Source: Pseudopithomyces maydicus (taxonomy: Eukaryota; Ascomycota; Dothideomycetes; Pleosporales; Didymosphaeriaceae). From it: a DNA stretch of 64,000 nucleotides. The notes under the pieces were generated by a model. The model worked only from the letters and a program-made list of their open reading frames with translations. It was not told where the DNA came from and made no database searches. Below are positions 20,881-31,421 of this stretch, piece after piece. The DNA is taken from positions 558,001-622,000 of the forward strand of contig JANTUC010000011.1 in the NCBI GenBank assembly GCA_026873275.1, given 5' to 3'. The position numbers and the translations under genes were made by a program. Position 1 is the first letter of the stretch. Every line of letters starts with the position of its first letter.

Positions 20881-22705
20881 TCACTGACGTTGATCACCTG
20901 GCTTCTTGTCTTCATAGGGGTTCTGTAGATCCGGAAGTGGCTGAATCCCGTGTTGATGTTCCCAGTATTCCGGAAAACTGTTCGTGCTGGCAAATGCTCC
21001 GTCCAGCTGCTGTCCTGGGCTCAGAACTTTACTGGCAGCTTCAGGATGTACTGTAAAAAGATTCGCGTCAGCTCCTGTGAATACATGTTCAGATACACGG
21101 TTAGACCAACGCCATGACTCATCAAAAAGAGGGGCATCGCCAGGATAGAAAGTATTTCCGTATCGTTGTATAGATGACCAATCAACGTCTGAGACGTGTG
21201 ATACTGGAGCATCGTCTGGAGATGGAGGAGCAGAGTGAGTATCGTGGGCTAACGTAGCGGTTGATCGGAGTGGCGTATGTTGCTGCGGTGGTATTGAAGA
21301 CACTCGTCGAGCTAGCGGCGAGGCACGAGCAGGAAGAGACATAGCATACGTACGCTGCTGTGCATGCGGCTGACTGTACATAGGAGCTAAGGAAGGAATT
21401 GCTCGTGGCTCTGGACTATCGGGGTATGGTGGTGGTGTCGTGAAACCAATATACGACTGTGGCAGTGGTGACAAGTGCGAAGCGCGGCTATTCAATCGCG
21501 CATGTGCGCTAGGTTCTCCGAGAACGTCTGATTCCGATCGTCGAGCTCGTGTCGCTTGCTTAGAGTTGAGTTTTCGGGCTTTGGAAGGCGGCTCAGCTGC
21601 ATCGGAGTCCTTGGGTTTGCCTCGCTTGCTGTTTCCGACACGATTCTGGTATTTCCGGTTTGCATACGCTTTCGGAGCGTTGACAAACATACGGATTTGG
21701 CAGGCCGAATTCATTACGTCTTCGCATATGGTTTTCTCTTCCTCGAGTGCCCTGATAATACTCTCAAGCCGTTCTTCGCAAGTCACGTCGCGATCTTCAT
21801 CTTCTCCTTTACGGTCATCCGCCACATAGTCGTTGTGGACCTAGATTCATGTATCAGTGTTTGATAGAAGAAGTGAAAATGGCAATGTAAGGTAGTACCC
21901 AGCCACGAAACCCTTCCTTTGCTTGTAGCAGTAGGCAATCCAGCACCTTGTGCGCGTATGCTTCCACCAAATCCGCCTTATAATAAGCTCCGTGAACCCA
22001 TCGTTTCATTGCAATGGAGCCTTTGTTATCTCGTGCTGCATCACCACGCGTCATTGCGTTGTAGATCCGCTCCACGTGATGGAGGCGATCGCGCTCAACC
22101 TCGAATATAGTTTCGTCGGTTTCGGGTGGTCGATAAGGTTTTCTATTGAAGCGTGTTGCATCTTTGCGATACTGGCTGGCACTCTGTGTCGACTTGAAAT
22201 GCCCCATGTAAGGGCCGTATTTCGAATCCCCGTTGTTGTTCGGAGGCTTAGGATTCGCCGTATGAGCAGGCCCGCCAGAAGTATCGGGGTATGCCGTATG
22301 ACTAGATCCTCTAGGAGGATCTGAGTACTGAAGCGGTTGCGGGTTATAGAGATAAGGATTCATGTGCGGCGGGAGCGCGTGGCTCGGCTTAGAGGGTTCC
22401 GCATATTTCTCAGCACCATATGGCAACATAGTGCTGCTTGAAGGCGAGGGATATCGCTGAGGCGGCTGAGAGATACTTCTGCTGGGGCTGGGGCGGCCGT
22501 TTGCGCCAGTGCGAGCTGCGGGGTTGCCGTCATTTGTGAGCTCATAATCGGCATCCGCATAGCAATAGTCGTTTATATTGAACTCTGACTCAAGGCCTGG
22601 ATAATCCGTAGACTGCTGCTCATATTGGGTTGTGTAGGACGTTTCATTCAGCACTGTAAACTCTTCGTCCTTGCCACTATTCAACAACGAGGGTGGTTCT
22701 TTCAT
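20881..22705 (-). CDS. Large protein of unknown function with a conserved-looking helical core between disordered arms
   Basis: Two exons (22705..21899 and 21840..20881) give 588 aa. The intron 21841..21898 (GTACTA..TCTAG, 58 nt) joins in phase 0 as AKEGFRGW-VHNDYVADDR. Residues 1-180 are Pro/Ser/Tyr/Asn-rich and disordered. Residues about 185-370 form an ordered block (ETIFEVERDRLHHVERIYNA, MKRWVHGAYYKADLVEAYAH, CEERLESIIRALEEEKTICE, QIRMFVNAPKAYANRKYQNR) followed by a basic cluster (SKRGKPKD...SKARKLNSKQ) that could be a nuclear signal. The remainder is disordered. I read it as a probable nuclear or regulatory protein; no known domain assigned. The core spans the splice junction, which supports the intron. 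Confidence 0.7.
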
Positions 22706-23873
22706 CGATGTGCAAGCGATGATAATGTATCGTCAATATTGTAGGGTAACAATAGAGCGAGTTAGAGTGTATGCGTATCGAGACCTATTGGGGTTGCAGA
22801 AGAGTAGAAGCTGTTTCCGTGAAGATGAAGATTAGCTCCAGTTTACTGATCGTGTGGTTGATTGGCAAAGACTCTGGCAACCAAGTAGACAGCGGAAAGG
22901 AGACCCGCCTTTATTGACAGCGAACACAAGAGAGCCGCGCCCTTGAATTCACGAGTTTGAAGGTCCACTGCTATATCTGATTGCAGTATCAACGGCCGGT
23001 GACTTGGCTGGGTGCGTTGTGTGATGTGTATGGACAGGCTGCGATTGAAGGGGACTCGCTACGAGGCTCTGCGGAATATCAGCGCCTGACCACGGCATTC
23101 AACCGGGGCATCTAACCTATTTTGCGGCTCCGGTGTGCAGTTAAGGAAATTGAGGAGATGATGACATCGAAGAGATGATGACATGGAGAAAGCCAAGGTC
23201 GCTCCTTCCACTTGTGTCAAAGCCGACGTATATGGGCAGGCACACATATTGGCTACCTCGATGCCAACGCCTCATCGCCTCCACCATCTTTTGAAAACAG
23301 TCATTCTGGCGACAAGTATATCCCTTTGATAACTTGTTGCGCCATTAATTTGGCAAAGAGTTTGAAATTTCCCCCAGTCTGCAATCTGAGGAGCGGTAAG
23401 TATCAACAGGTCGGGTAACAGCAACGCAAAGCAAGTATGTATCTTGGATCAATTTCAATTTAGGATCAATTGACTTGATGGAATATTCTGGGAGCTAGAA
23501 TCAAGCAAACAGAAGCCCACGTGAGGCACCATAGTGCCAGAATTCAATTCGGCTTGACTGTCTGGCTGTCTGGCTGTTTGCCAGTTTACCTTTCACATAG
23601 ATTATACCAGTCTGTATAGAACATTCCCTTGCAAAGCTTTCTTACATGCTAACATATGAACTCCACGGGAACGGCGGCATTGTACCGTGGCTTATCTGTG
23701 GGGTAGAAAACCGTTTGCATTTGCAAACTTACAGTTGTATTATGTCAGGCCCCCACTGTTTTTCAGGCTCGAGTGAACGCACGTGCAAAATAGAGGTAAA
23801 CAATTGCTGCCTGGAAAAAAGGGCTCGCTAAACAATTTCCACGTGACGGTGGTTGCGGGCGTCTTCCCCCAGT

Positions 23874-23882
23874 GATATAAAT
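23874..23882 (+). promoter_or_regulatory. TATA-like element
   Basis: GATATAAAT, downstream of a CACGTG motif, 318 bp before the ATG at 24200. A second TATA-like ACATATAAAC lies near 23996. Use is inferred. Confidence 0.35.
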
Positions 23883-23887
23883 TGGCC

Positions 23888-23985
23888 AGACGCGCCCAAC
23901 TTTTCAAAACCTCGCACTTCAAAGCTCAGTCAATATATACAGACTCACAGACGCACCCATCTTTTCAAGACCACAGAATCGAAAG
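23888..23985 (+). repeat. Imperfect 37-nt direct repeat pair in leader region
   Basis: Copies at 23888..23924 and 23949..23985 match at 28 of 37 positions by my own alignment (shared AGACGC, CTTTTCAA, AAAG). They lie just after the TATA-like box, so they may be a duplicated promoter or 5'UTR element. Confidence 0.45.
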
Positions 23986-24199
23986 GTCGATCTTTACATA
24001 TAAACCTACTCCAAACAGACTCGTCAGCTATATACCGCCGTTTCTACACCAGGTTTGTGCACTCAGACGCAGAGCGCCCGCCATCCTCTTTAAACACACC
24101 TCACTGACCGATCAATGACTCACACACCCGAATCTATCCATACGAATAGATCCAGAAGCAAACCACCTGCTTCATTAAAAATTCCAAGGAGATCTTAAT

Positions 24200-24522
24200 A
24201 TGTCCGCAGCTCGGCAGGAGGAGGTCTTCTGGACCGTCCATTACGCCAACAACAAGGTTGGTCGAACCATAAATGACTACAAGGCACGACACCTGCAGGA
24301 GCATTACGGTCTCAGGGTTTCCATGTACGTCCTGAGAGGCGACAATCCGGCAGAGGCCCTTGCCAACATCAGGGCGATGGACGACCGCACAAACAACGAT
24401 GGCGGTTGGAGTGGCGACTGCACTCGTGGTCGTAAGATTTCGATAATCGAAAATTTCATTTCTGTTCGGCTTTTGATACAAAGACAGTTAAGGAATTCTT
24501 TCAAGATGACCCAGAGATTTAA
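24200..24522 (+). CDS. Small orphan protein, two exons
   Basis: Unrecognised short protein. Exon 1 (24200..24431) encodes 77 aa starting MSAARQEEVFWTVHYANNK with mixed charged and aromatic composition. A donor CGTAAG follows; intron 24432..24487 (56 nt, ends AAAGACAG) splices in phase 1 to exon 2 (24488..24522), giving C-terminus GLKEFFQDDPEI and an 88-aa product. Unspliced reading would continue to 134 aa with a low-complexity tail (FNSGGGLPEFDKTPGPGEGA), which I consider less likely. No signal peptide. The leader is long and TATA-associated. Confidence 0.5.
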
Positions 24523-25085
24523 CTCTGGTGGGGGTCTGCCGGAGTTCGACAAGACTCCGGGCCCCGGAGAGGGAGCAGGGGACACCCAAGACTTCAGAGG
24601 GTGAGAGGGAGATGAATATTCTGGGGTAAGAGAATGGATGGAGGTATTAGAAGGCTCTACAGTGCATTATATGGAAAGCAAGAGTGACGGATGGCATTAC
24701 CTAGCTGAGAACTAATGAACAGAGGGTTATTGACCAGTGTGGCATCGACAAAGCGCTTCACTCGAGGTTAAATAGTTAAATAGAGTTTTGGGTACATCGG
24801 ATAATGCTAAAAAGCGATAATGTCTTAATAATGTAATAGTAATAAGTGACCTGTCGGGTAGTGGAAATATGGTGAATGCGTCCCTGTTCTTGAGTTTGTT
24901 TCAGGTTGTCCCCAGCCGAGCAAACAACTTCTGATGCCGTCCACGAGCCGTATTGATGTGCGCATTCCAACATCGTGGAAAGTTCCAAGTAGTAGATTTT
25001 TTCGTTCGCGCCGCTGGAAGTTACTTGTTGTAAACAACAGTAAGCTGGAAAAATTCCACCCTACCCAAGATCACAGTGTTCAAAG
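24523..25085. other. Intergenic, no gene seen
   Basis: About 560 bp of AT-rich sequence between a plus-strand and a minus-strand orphan gene (convergent). No motif recognised. Confidence 0.45.
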
Positions 25086-25567
25086 TTACTCGGGTAGAGG
25101 AGGAGCAATTCCCAGTTGATCCAATACTGCCAAACCGTTATCCCAGGAACTGCCGGTAAAATTATACCAAGCGTTTCTAACTATCTTGTGTCAGATTGGT
25201 GTGAGAAAATGTATCGAGACCCCGAAGTCTACTTACGATAGACTGTCGTATCGCCATCCCACGCTCCATATACATTTCTGTCTCTTCTTCGATCAAGAAC
25301 CGACTTATCGTCGTAGACATCGATGCCCCATTCGTGCAATTTCTTGGCTAGGCCCCAATTCCTCGTTCTCCCAAAAACCGCTCTAGATGTTTCCTTTCCA
25401 TCTTGCAGATTCACAGTTTTCCAGTAGGCTCTCCAACGACCGGCGTTTTCGTTTATACAGCCACAATTTCCGCTGGCTGGATGTTCTGCGTACCATCTTT
25501 CTTTTGTCTCTGAGGTGATTCTCGGGGGGCGAAGATCTCTCAATACACGTGGGTTGTCGGTGGACAT
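25086..25567 (-). CDS. Small orphan protein with spliced terminal exon, 141 aa
   Basis: Family not recognised. Exon 1 (25567..25237) starts MSTDNPRVLRDLRPPRITSE and encodes a Trp-, Arg- and Asp-rich segment (ERWYAEHPASGNCGCINENA, GRWRAYWKTV). Reading straight on would stop two codons after ..TTVYRK, but exactly there lies a perfect donor GTAAGT. Removing 25181..25236 (56 nt, ends ACAAGATAG, branch CTGAC) joins in phase 1 to a 31-codon exon 25180..25086 encoding LRNAWYNFTGSSWDNGLAVL then DQLGIAPPLPE. The sensible composition of that exon supports the splice. No signal peptide. Several long AT-rich spacers surround it. Confidence 0.58.
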
Positions 25568-27031
25568 TTTCGATGATTTCAAGGGCGTTCTTTTCGATGA
25601 TGCCGAGGACGCTTGGGTTTCGATTTGGTTTCGAATCTTATGTGTAGTTAAGGCGAGGATTTTAATCAAAATATGCTTTTTTCTTTGAGTAGAGAGTTTG
25701 TAAAAGGGGAGAACCCAGTAGAGATTGATACGGCGATTTGGGTAAAGAGTCAAGAGCCTGGCAACCATTTCTATAAAATATACACTAGAACTCCAGGGCT
25801 GTGAATCAATAACTGTGAATTCAGGACCGTGAGTAAACGATGGTCCTCGCAAGGCACTGATTACTGTCACAGGTATGGATGGATCGTGGGAACTGTTTAT
25901 GAATCTTCGGGGCCACCTTTGCCTACGCAGTCCCTTCTTCCGTGACCAAAGTGTGCGCTATAGGGGTGGATGTCTTGGTAACATAGCTTAGTAGTATTTT
26001 CCTGAGAAATAGTCACTCCATTCTGCCTCTTTTCATTGGTTACTGTAACTGTGCTCTCTATAGAGACCCTAAAATATCTCTTTACGTGGCTAGGCAAAAG
26101 CATGACGTGTAGTGTTGTGTGCGACTTGCAGTTTGAAGTCAATCCTGACTCAAATAATGTGGCACGTAGTACGTAGTACGTAGTGTAGTACAGAGCGGAC
26201 TGCGTGGCTTGTCGAACAGTAGTGAGTAATCTAGGAACGTTGCAGGTTAATAGTCGAAGGAAGGAGTTACAAAACAGACTTTTAGTCAACGTTACGCTTT
26301 CATGGTAAGATAGTGGGCCATCAATCATAGCGTTGACTTGTCTAGGGCCCTTACGACAGGTGCCACGTCAGGACGCTGGTGACCTTGGCTAGTAATTAGT
26401 CAATCGTGCATTCAAAATAGTCTTTTAATGTTCATTTTATCATGTAGAAGTAGCTACGGCAATGGTGATGCGAATTGATGTATCGATAGAAGAGCTAGGG
26501 TCAAGATCATTCACAGGCGATGACGTACACATGTCTACCTTGACAGCACGAACGGGAACATGTCTAATCCACCAACTTCGGTTCCTACATACTAAACATT
26601 CAATCCAAGCTCTTTTTCTGAGATTAAGCCCGATAGTAATTCACAGTCTCTACGAGGTAAAGATATCTCGAGCACCAATGACAGCCTCGTCCACGCTGCG
26701 GAAATTTTCCGCACATTCCGCGATGAACGCACCTCCACCTTTGCTTCCCGGCTCCCCCGCATAAGGATTCCGCGGTCGACTGAGGTTATACTGTGGGGTA
26801 TAGATAGGTTTACTATGCCGTTTGAATCTCTTGGTTCACATTTGTTGTTTCCAAAGGGAACAGACATCAGCAGTACTCATCGTTCTCCGCTTGGGTAGTG
26901 GAAGAAGCATCGCATGAAGAAGAACACTTCACACTAGCTTCGTATTGTCTTTCGTTGTTTCTTGTCTTTATGTCTCGCATCCGTTCGTTATTCTTGGAAT
27001 AGAAGAAAGGAAATACGGAAGTCAAAACAAG
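25568..27031. other. Intergenic, gene-poor
   Basis: About 1.46 kb between divergent genes. Only short frames without motifs. Contains a three-copy 7-nt repeat at 26164..26184. Holds promoters of the orphan gene and the P450. Confidence 0.5.
26164..26184. repeat. Tandem ACGTAGT x3
   Basis: Three exact 7-nt copies. The unit contains TACGTA-type palindromic steps; could be slippage or a binding-site array. Confidence 0.6.
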
Positions 27032-28713
27032 ATGATCTCTGTTATATTATCGCTGCTGTCGGACCAGCTATTCGAACACACGCTTCGCTCTATTCTCCTC
27101 CTTACCATCAGTACGCCCATCGTATACGTCACCATCAATGAATTCATAAGGCGATCTATGCGAGTCAAGGGGTTCGATGGACCAACAAACTGGCCGCTCG
27201 TGGGCAATATCCCAGATATCAAGTACAACGCTGCGGAGAAGTACCGGGAGTGGAGCAAAGCTTACGGAGACGTCTACCAAATCCAATTAGGAAATGTTCC
27301 GGTCATTGTGGTTAATAGTGCGGAGGCTGCGAGGAAAATCTTTGGACAGAATAGTCAGGCTTTGAGTTCGAGGCCTGTATTTTGGACATTTCACAAGGTT
27401 GGTAGCATGGGTGAGTGGGGGACAGGTTGGTTTTGTTAACGAAAGTAGGTACTTTCAAACACCGCCGGGACGACCATCGGAACCTCTCCCTTCAACGAGT
27501 CTTTGAAAAGGAGGCGCAAGGGCGCTGCCTCTGCCTTGAATAAACCTTCGATCGCAACATACATTGGTCATCTCGATGCTGAGACCAAAGATTTTGTCAA
27601 AGAAGGTTTCGTGAACGGCAAAGCGGGAGTGGTAGGCGTGGACCCCATGCCAATGATCCAACGCCTTTCGCTCTCTCTTGCCTTGACGTTGAACTGGGGT
27701 ACGCGGATGGAAAGTCGCGACGACCCAATGTTCCACGAGATCACTGAAGTAGAAGAGGCTATATCACTATTCCGAAGTACGACGGGCAACCTCCAGGATT
27801 ACATCCCGCTCCTCCGAATCAATCCATTCAGTGCCGGCTCTACAAAAGCGCGCGATATGCGAAGGAGACGAGACGTATATCTGACCAAGCTGAACAAAGA
27901 CCTGGATGATCGAATGAAGAAAGGCATCCACAAACCTTGCATCCAAGCAAATGTCATCCAGGACAAGAGCGCTGCTCTGAACAAGGAGGAGTTGACGTCG
28001 ATCAGCTTGACCATGCTGTCAGGAGGATTAGACACCATCACAACCTTGGTCCAGTGGAGCGTTGCGCTGCTCGCCCAACGACCAGACATCCAAAAGAAGG
28101 CGGTCCAGGAGATTCGTAAATTCTACTCGGACGAAGAGCCCCTGTGTGACGCGGACGACGATCAGAAATGCGAGTATGTTGTCGCGTTGGTCAGGGAGTG
28201 CCTGCGATATTACTGCGTCCTCCGGCTGGCGCTTCCTCGGGCAACGGTCAAGGACGTTATGTACGAGGATAAGCTGATACCAGCTGGTAGCACAATCTAC
28301 CTCAACGCGTGGGCATGCAACATGGGTAAGTGGACGAGGTCACTGGCGAATGGATAGAAACTGATAGAGCCACGGCAGACCCAAAGGTGTGGCATGATGC
28401 AGAGGTATTCCGGCCTGAACGCTGGCTCGAGCAGCCTGATGCGCCGCTGTTCACGTACGGCCTCGGGTACAGGATGTGTGCAGGGTCGCTGCTCGCCAAC
28501 AGGGAACTGTATCTGACATACATGCGGATGCTGAACAGCTTCGAGGTGGTCCCAGTCACGCAGGTCGACACACATCCAGTGCGAGGAAGTGCGGATCCTT
28601 GCAGCCTGGTGACCATGTGCAGGCATTACGAGGTCATTTTCAGGCCACACAACGAGGGAGCACTGCGGAAAGCCTTGGAGGATGCTGACAGGAGGTTGGC
28701 GGGGACAGCATGA
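27032..28713 (+). CDS. Cytochrome P450, CYP504-like (phenylacetate/3-hydroxyphenylacetate hydroxylase family)
   Basis: Spliced product of 525 aa. After an N-terminal membrane anchor (about residues 15-35) come the Pro-rich hinge FDGPTNWPLVGNIPD, FGQNSQALSSRPVFWTFHKV and NTAGTTIGTSPFNESLKRRR, which match what I know of the CYP504 family. I-helix GGLDTITT, ExxR in RECLRYY, and heme loop FTYGLGYRMCAG with axial Cys448. Introns 27398..27448 (GTTGGT..AGTAG) and 28326..28378 (GTAAGT..GGCAG) restore HKVLSNTAG and ACNMDPKVWHDAEVFRPERW. The donor GTTGGT of intron 1 is weak, but the protein join is convincing. Family members hydroxylate phenylacetate upstream of the homogentisate pathway; no other pathway gene is nearby, so the substrate here is inference. 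Confidence 0.87.
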
Positions 28714-29123
28714 TGAAACTGGTGCAACTGGGGCAACTGATTAGGGCCACTGGAGGCAATATATGTACAGTGGTATGTACAGTGGGGTTCTTTGGAGACA
28801 GTACATGTATGGTAGCAGAGGAGGGTGGAGGCTCACTTGGCGCCATGTGGAAGGAAGACCGGGGGCTAGCCGGCAATGGAAATGGTGCAGCTAAGCCCGA
28901 AGCTACAGTGCAACATGTCCCCAGCATTTATCTGGGAGCTTGGCCAGCAATCGCGCTCGCTTCTGTGAGCTGGCCCTCTCTCCTTCTCTCGCTCTCTGTC
29001 CTTTCCCGCCTGCGTGTCCCCTTGCCGACTGCGCGCTCTCGCCCCTTGCACGCGCCCTCTCCTTACGTCCATCGCATGAAGCGCAGCCCGCACGCCGGAA
29101 ACGCCATGGTGTGAGCTGCGCGC
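28714..29123. other. Intergenic between P450 and membrane glycosyltransferase-like gene
   Basis: About 410 bp; contains a direct GTACAGTG duplication near 28765-28790 and a CT-rich stretch (28975-29010). No gene recognised. Confidence 0.45.
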
Positions 29124-31421
29124 ATGCCTGTATCCTCAAGCCGCGGGTGGTTGCAGGAAGGACTCATTCGGGGGAACATGCTGAGCAGATCCATCCTGCC
29201 CGGCGATGAAGAGCTGGGGAAGAAGGACGACGACCGCAAGCCACACGTAGCCGCAACAACGCGCCTGGCCCAATGGACCCCGCGAACCACGCCGCTGCGA
29301 TGGCGTCGCCGGCGCATCCTGCTGGCCGTCGTGGGACTCTACGTGCTCTATCTCTTGGTGAAGAACATGCCTGACGTGGGCGAATTCAGCACCCACATCT
29401 CCAACTCGGATTATGGAAGCGCTCCGCCGGGCAGCTTCAGCTACACCCACGAACAAGAGGCCATCGTCGAAGAGCCCAAGGGACCGCCGCCTGGTTACCG
29501 CGCCCCAAAGCCCGGCGAACCCGCCCCACACACATTCGACGGCCAATTCAAGTTCTACAGGCTTGCCTCCTCGCTCCATGGAGCCTCGCACACCTACGGC
29601 TACCGAGCCGTCAACCGCAACATCGTCTTCCCAATGTCCAGTCTGCGGAGCGTCTCTACAATGCTACCCATGATATGCGAGATGGCACGCTGGAGTAGGA
29701 ACTACGTCCATGCAGCCTTCATGGGTCGGGAAGACATCGATATGGCACAGATCTTGGAGATCAACGGCATCGACCAGATCAAATGTCCAGCCATCTGGCA
29801 CGACGCCCGCCCAGACTGGACAGAATACAGCTCCGACGAACGAGCTGAGCTGAGCGTCATGGCCGCCATGGCCCACATCAACAGCTTCTTGCACCCGCAA
29901 GCTGCCATTATAGACGATGCTGAATCCGAGGACAGCTTCTTCACCAGGGGAATACGTGCGAGGACGAAAGTAATGAACATGCCCCTGATTGAGATCCCGA
30001 GCGGCAGATCAGATGACATGATGTGGATTTCCAGGCTGGATGCAGGATCGCTGAAGAGTTGGCACCTGCCTTCCATCGATATTCTGATCCAGGTCCCGCC
30101 GGACTCGTCGAGCGTTGCTCGTCTGCTAAAATCCATACGATCTGCCGACTATAGCGGCATGAATCTGCCTCATATCACTCTCGAATTGCCTGCCGACGTG
30201 GATGAATCCGTCGAACGGTTCTTGAATGATTTCCGTTGGCCGCTTTCTGGCCACCAGAGCCACATCACGACCAGGCGCAAGATCGGTAGCCAGCGCGCGA
30301 CGCAAGAAGAATCGGCAACGCGTTTCTTGGAGCTCTTTTATCCCAGTTCTAAGGACTCGCACCTACTTTTGCTTTCTCCACAAGCTGAACTTTCGTCGCA
30401 GTATTACCAGTATTTCATGTTCAACCTCTTGGAATATAGGTACTCTACGTATGCTGAAGATGACGCTGCCGGCGTTATGGGGGTAACACTAGAGCTTCCA
30501 CGCGTCCTCCTTGATGGAAAGAAGGCTCTCACCCCTCCCAAACCCAGTGACATGCATTCTACACGTTATACAGAACTCTTCTCCAACACTAAATCTGTGC
30601 CATTCCTGTGGCAAGCTCCTAACAGTCATGCAACGCTATTTTTCGGTAACAAGTGGGCAGAGTTCCACTCGTTTTTGAGCAATCGCGTTGCCAAGCGGTC
30701 CAAGGCACCGCAGCGGAACAAGCTTGTATCCGAGACTTTGCCCTCATGGATGGAATATATGCTGGAGTTTATGCGTGCCCGAGGGTATGCGCTGCTGTAT
30801 CCCGGGGCAAGTTCAGAACAAGCGCTGGTCACGATCCATAACGAGCTGTACCACATCCCCGAAGAATTTGCACCGTCGAGGGCGAACCATGGCGAAGACC
30901 AGACGGTCCCGCCCAAACACACAGATGAACCGTTCCTTCGGGGTGACACTCCGGCGCCGCCGCCAAAAGTGGTGGAGACAAACGTGGTCCCTGGTTCACG
31001 GCCACTACATCTACTCTTGCCCTTCGAGGGTGACCTACCTGAAATAGCGCATCTGCCTTATCTCCTGCACCGCGGCGACACGATACCTCACGTCAACATC
31101 TCGGATATTGCCGATACGTACGCGACAAAGTACCGCGAAGTCATTGGTGGATGCACCATTCCCAAAGGCAAACATCGAAAGATGGTTGAGGGCAGCGCAG
31201 GTGATTTGTTCTGCTCTGGAGACGAAAGTGAGGAGGACTGGGAGCTGGACGTGGAGGTTTTTGACGCGGATGTCGATGATGAGTATAATGAGACGTGGGG
31301 AAATAGATTCACGCGTGATGAGGTGCTCTCCAGCTCTGTAGCGAGTACAACAGTGAGTAGTGAGACGACTGATGCAGTGGCGACATCCACGCCGACAGCG
31401 TCGGAAAGCGTCCCACAGTAG
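29124..31421 (+). CDS. Type II membrane protein, glycosyltransferase-2-like (fungal)
   Basis: Single exon of 765 codons. A basic N-terminus (TTPLRWRRRR) is followed by one hydrophobic helix (ILLAVVGLYVLYLLV, about residues 65-80), so the bulk should be lumenal (Golgi or ER type II topology). Then a Pro-rich stem (PKGPPPGYRAPKPGEPAP) and a large soluble domain with RNIVFPMSSLRSVSTMLPMI, WSRNYVHAAFMG and DILIQVPPDSSSVARLLKSI, a layout I associate with fungal proteins annotated as glycosyltransferase 2-like; no classical DxD motif was checked in structure. The C-terminus is acidic and Ser/Thr-rich. ATG 29124 gives the longest form; ATG 29178 (AACATG, before LSRSILPGDEELGKKDDD) has the better start context and may be the true start. 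Confidence 0.72.
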   Translation: MPVSSSRGWLQEGLIRGNMLSRSILPGDEELGKKDDDRKPHVAATTRLAQWTPRTTPLRWRRRRILLAVVGLYVLYLLVKNMPDVGEFSTHISNSDYGSAPPGSFSYTHEQEAIVEEPKGPPPGYRAPKPGEPAPHTFDGQFKFYRLASSLHGASHTYGYRAVNRNIVFPMSSLRSVSTMLPMICEMARWSRNYVHAAFMGREDIDMAQILEINGIDQIKCPAIWHDARPDWTEYSSDERAELSVMAAMAHINSFLHPQAAIIDDAESEDSFFTRGIRARTKVMNMPLIEIPSGRSDDMMWISRLDAGSLKSWHLPSIDILIQVPPDSSSVARLLKSIRSADYSGMNLPHITLELPADVDESVERFLNDFRWPLSGHQSHITTRRKIGSQRATQEESATRFLELFYPSSKDSHLLLLSPQAELSSQYYQYFMFNLLEYRYSTYAEDDAAGVMGVTLELPRVLLDGKKALTPPKPSDMHSTRYTELFSNTKSVPFLWQAPNSHATLFFGNKWAEFHSFLSNRVAKRSKAPQRNKLVSETLPSWMEYMLEFMRARGYALLYPGASSEQALVTIHNELYHIPEEFAPSRANHGEDQTVPPKHTDEPFLRGDTPAPPPKVVETNVVPGSRPLHLLLPFEGDLPEIAHLPYLLHRGDTIPHVNISDIADTYATKYREVIGGCTIPKGKHRKMVEGSAGDLFCSGDESEEDWELDVEVFDADVDDEYNETWGNRFTRDEVLSSSVASTTVSSETTDAVATSTPTASESVPQ

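Larger units (their letters stand above)
22706..24199. other. Intergenic, gene-poor, AT-rich; promoter and leader of next gene at right end
   Basis: About 1.5 kb without a supported gene. It carries a CACGTG E-box near 23840, a TATA-like GATATAAAT at 23874..23882, and two imperfect 37-nt direct copies at 23888..23924 and 23949..23985. The small frames over the leader are taken as 5'UTR. Confidence 0.5.

Noticed and set aside
25897..26328. 143-codon minus-strand frame
   Set aside because: No motif, biased composition, crosses the ACGTAGT repeat; no splice support.
24200..28713. Secondary-metabolite gene cluster around the P450
   Set aside because: Only one oxidative enzyme; no PKS, NRPS, terpene synthase, transporter or cluster regulator nearby.
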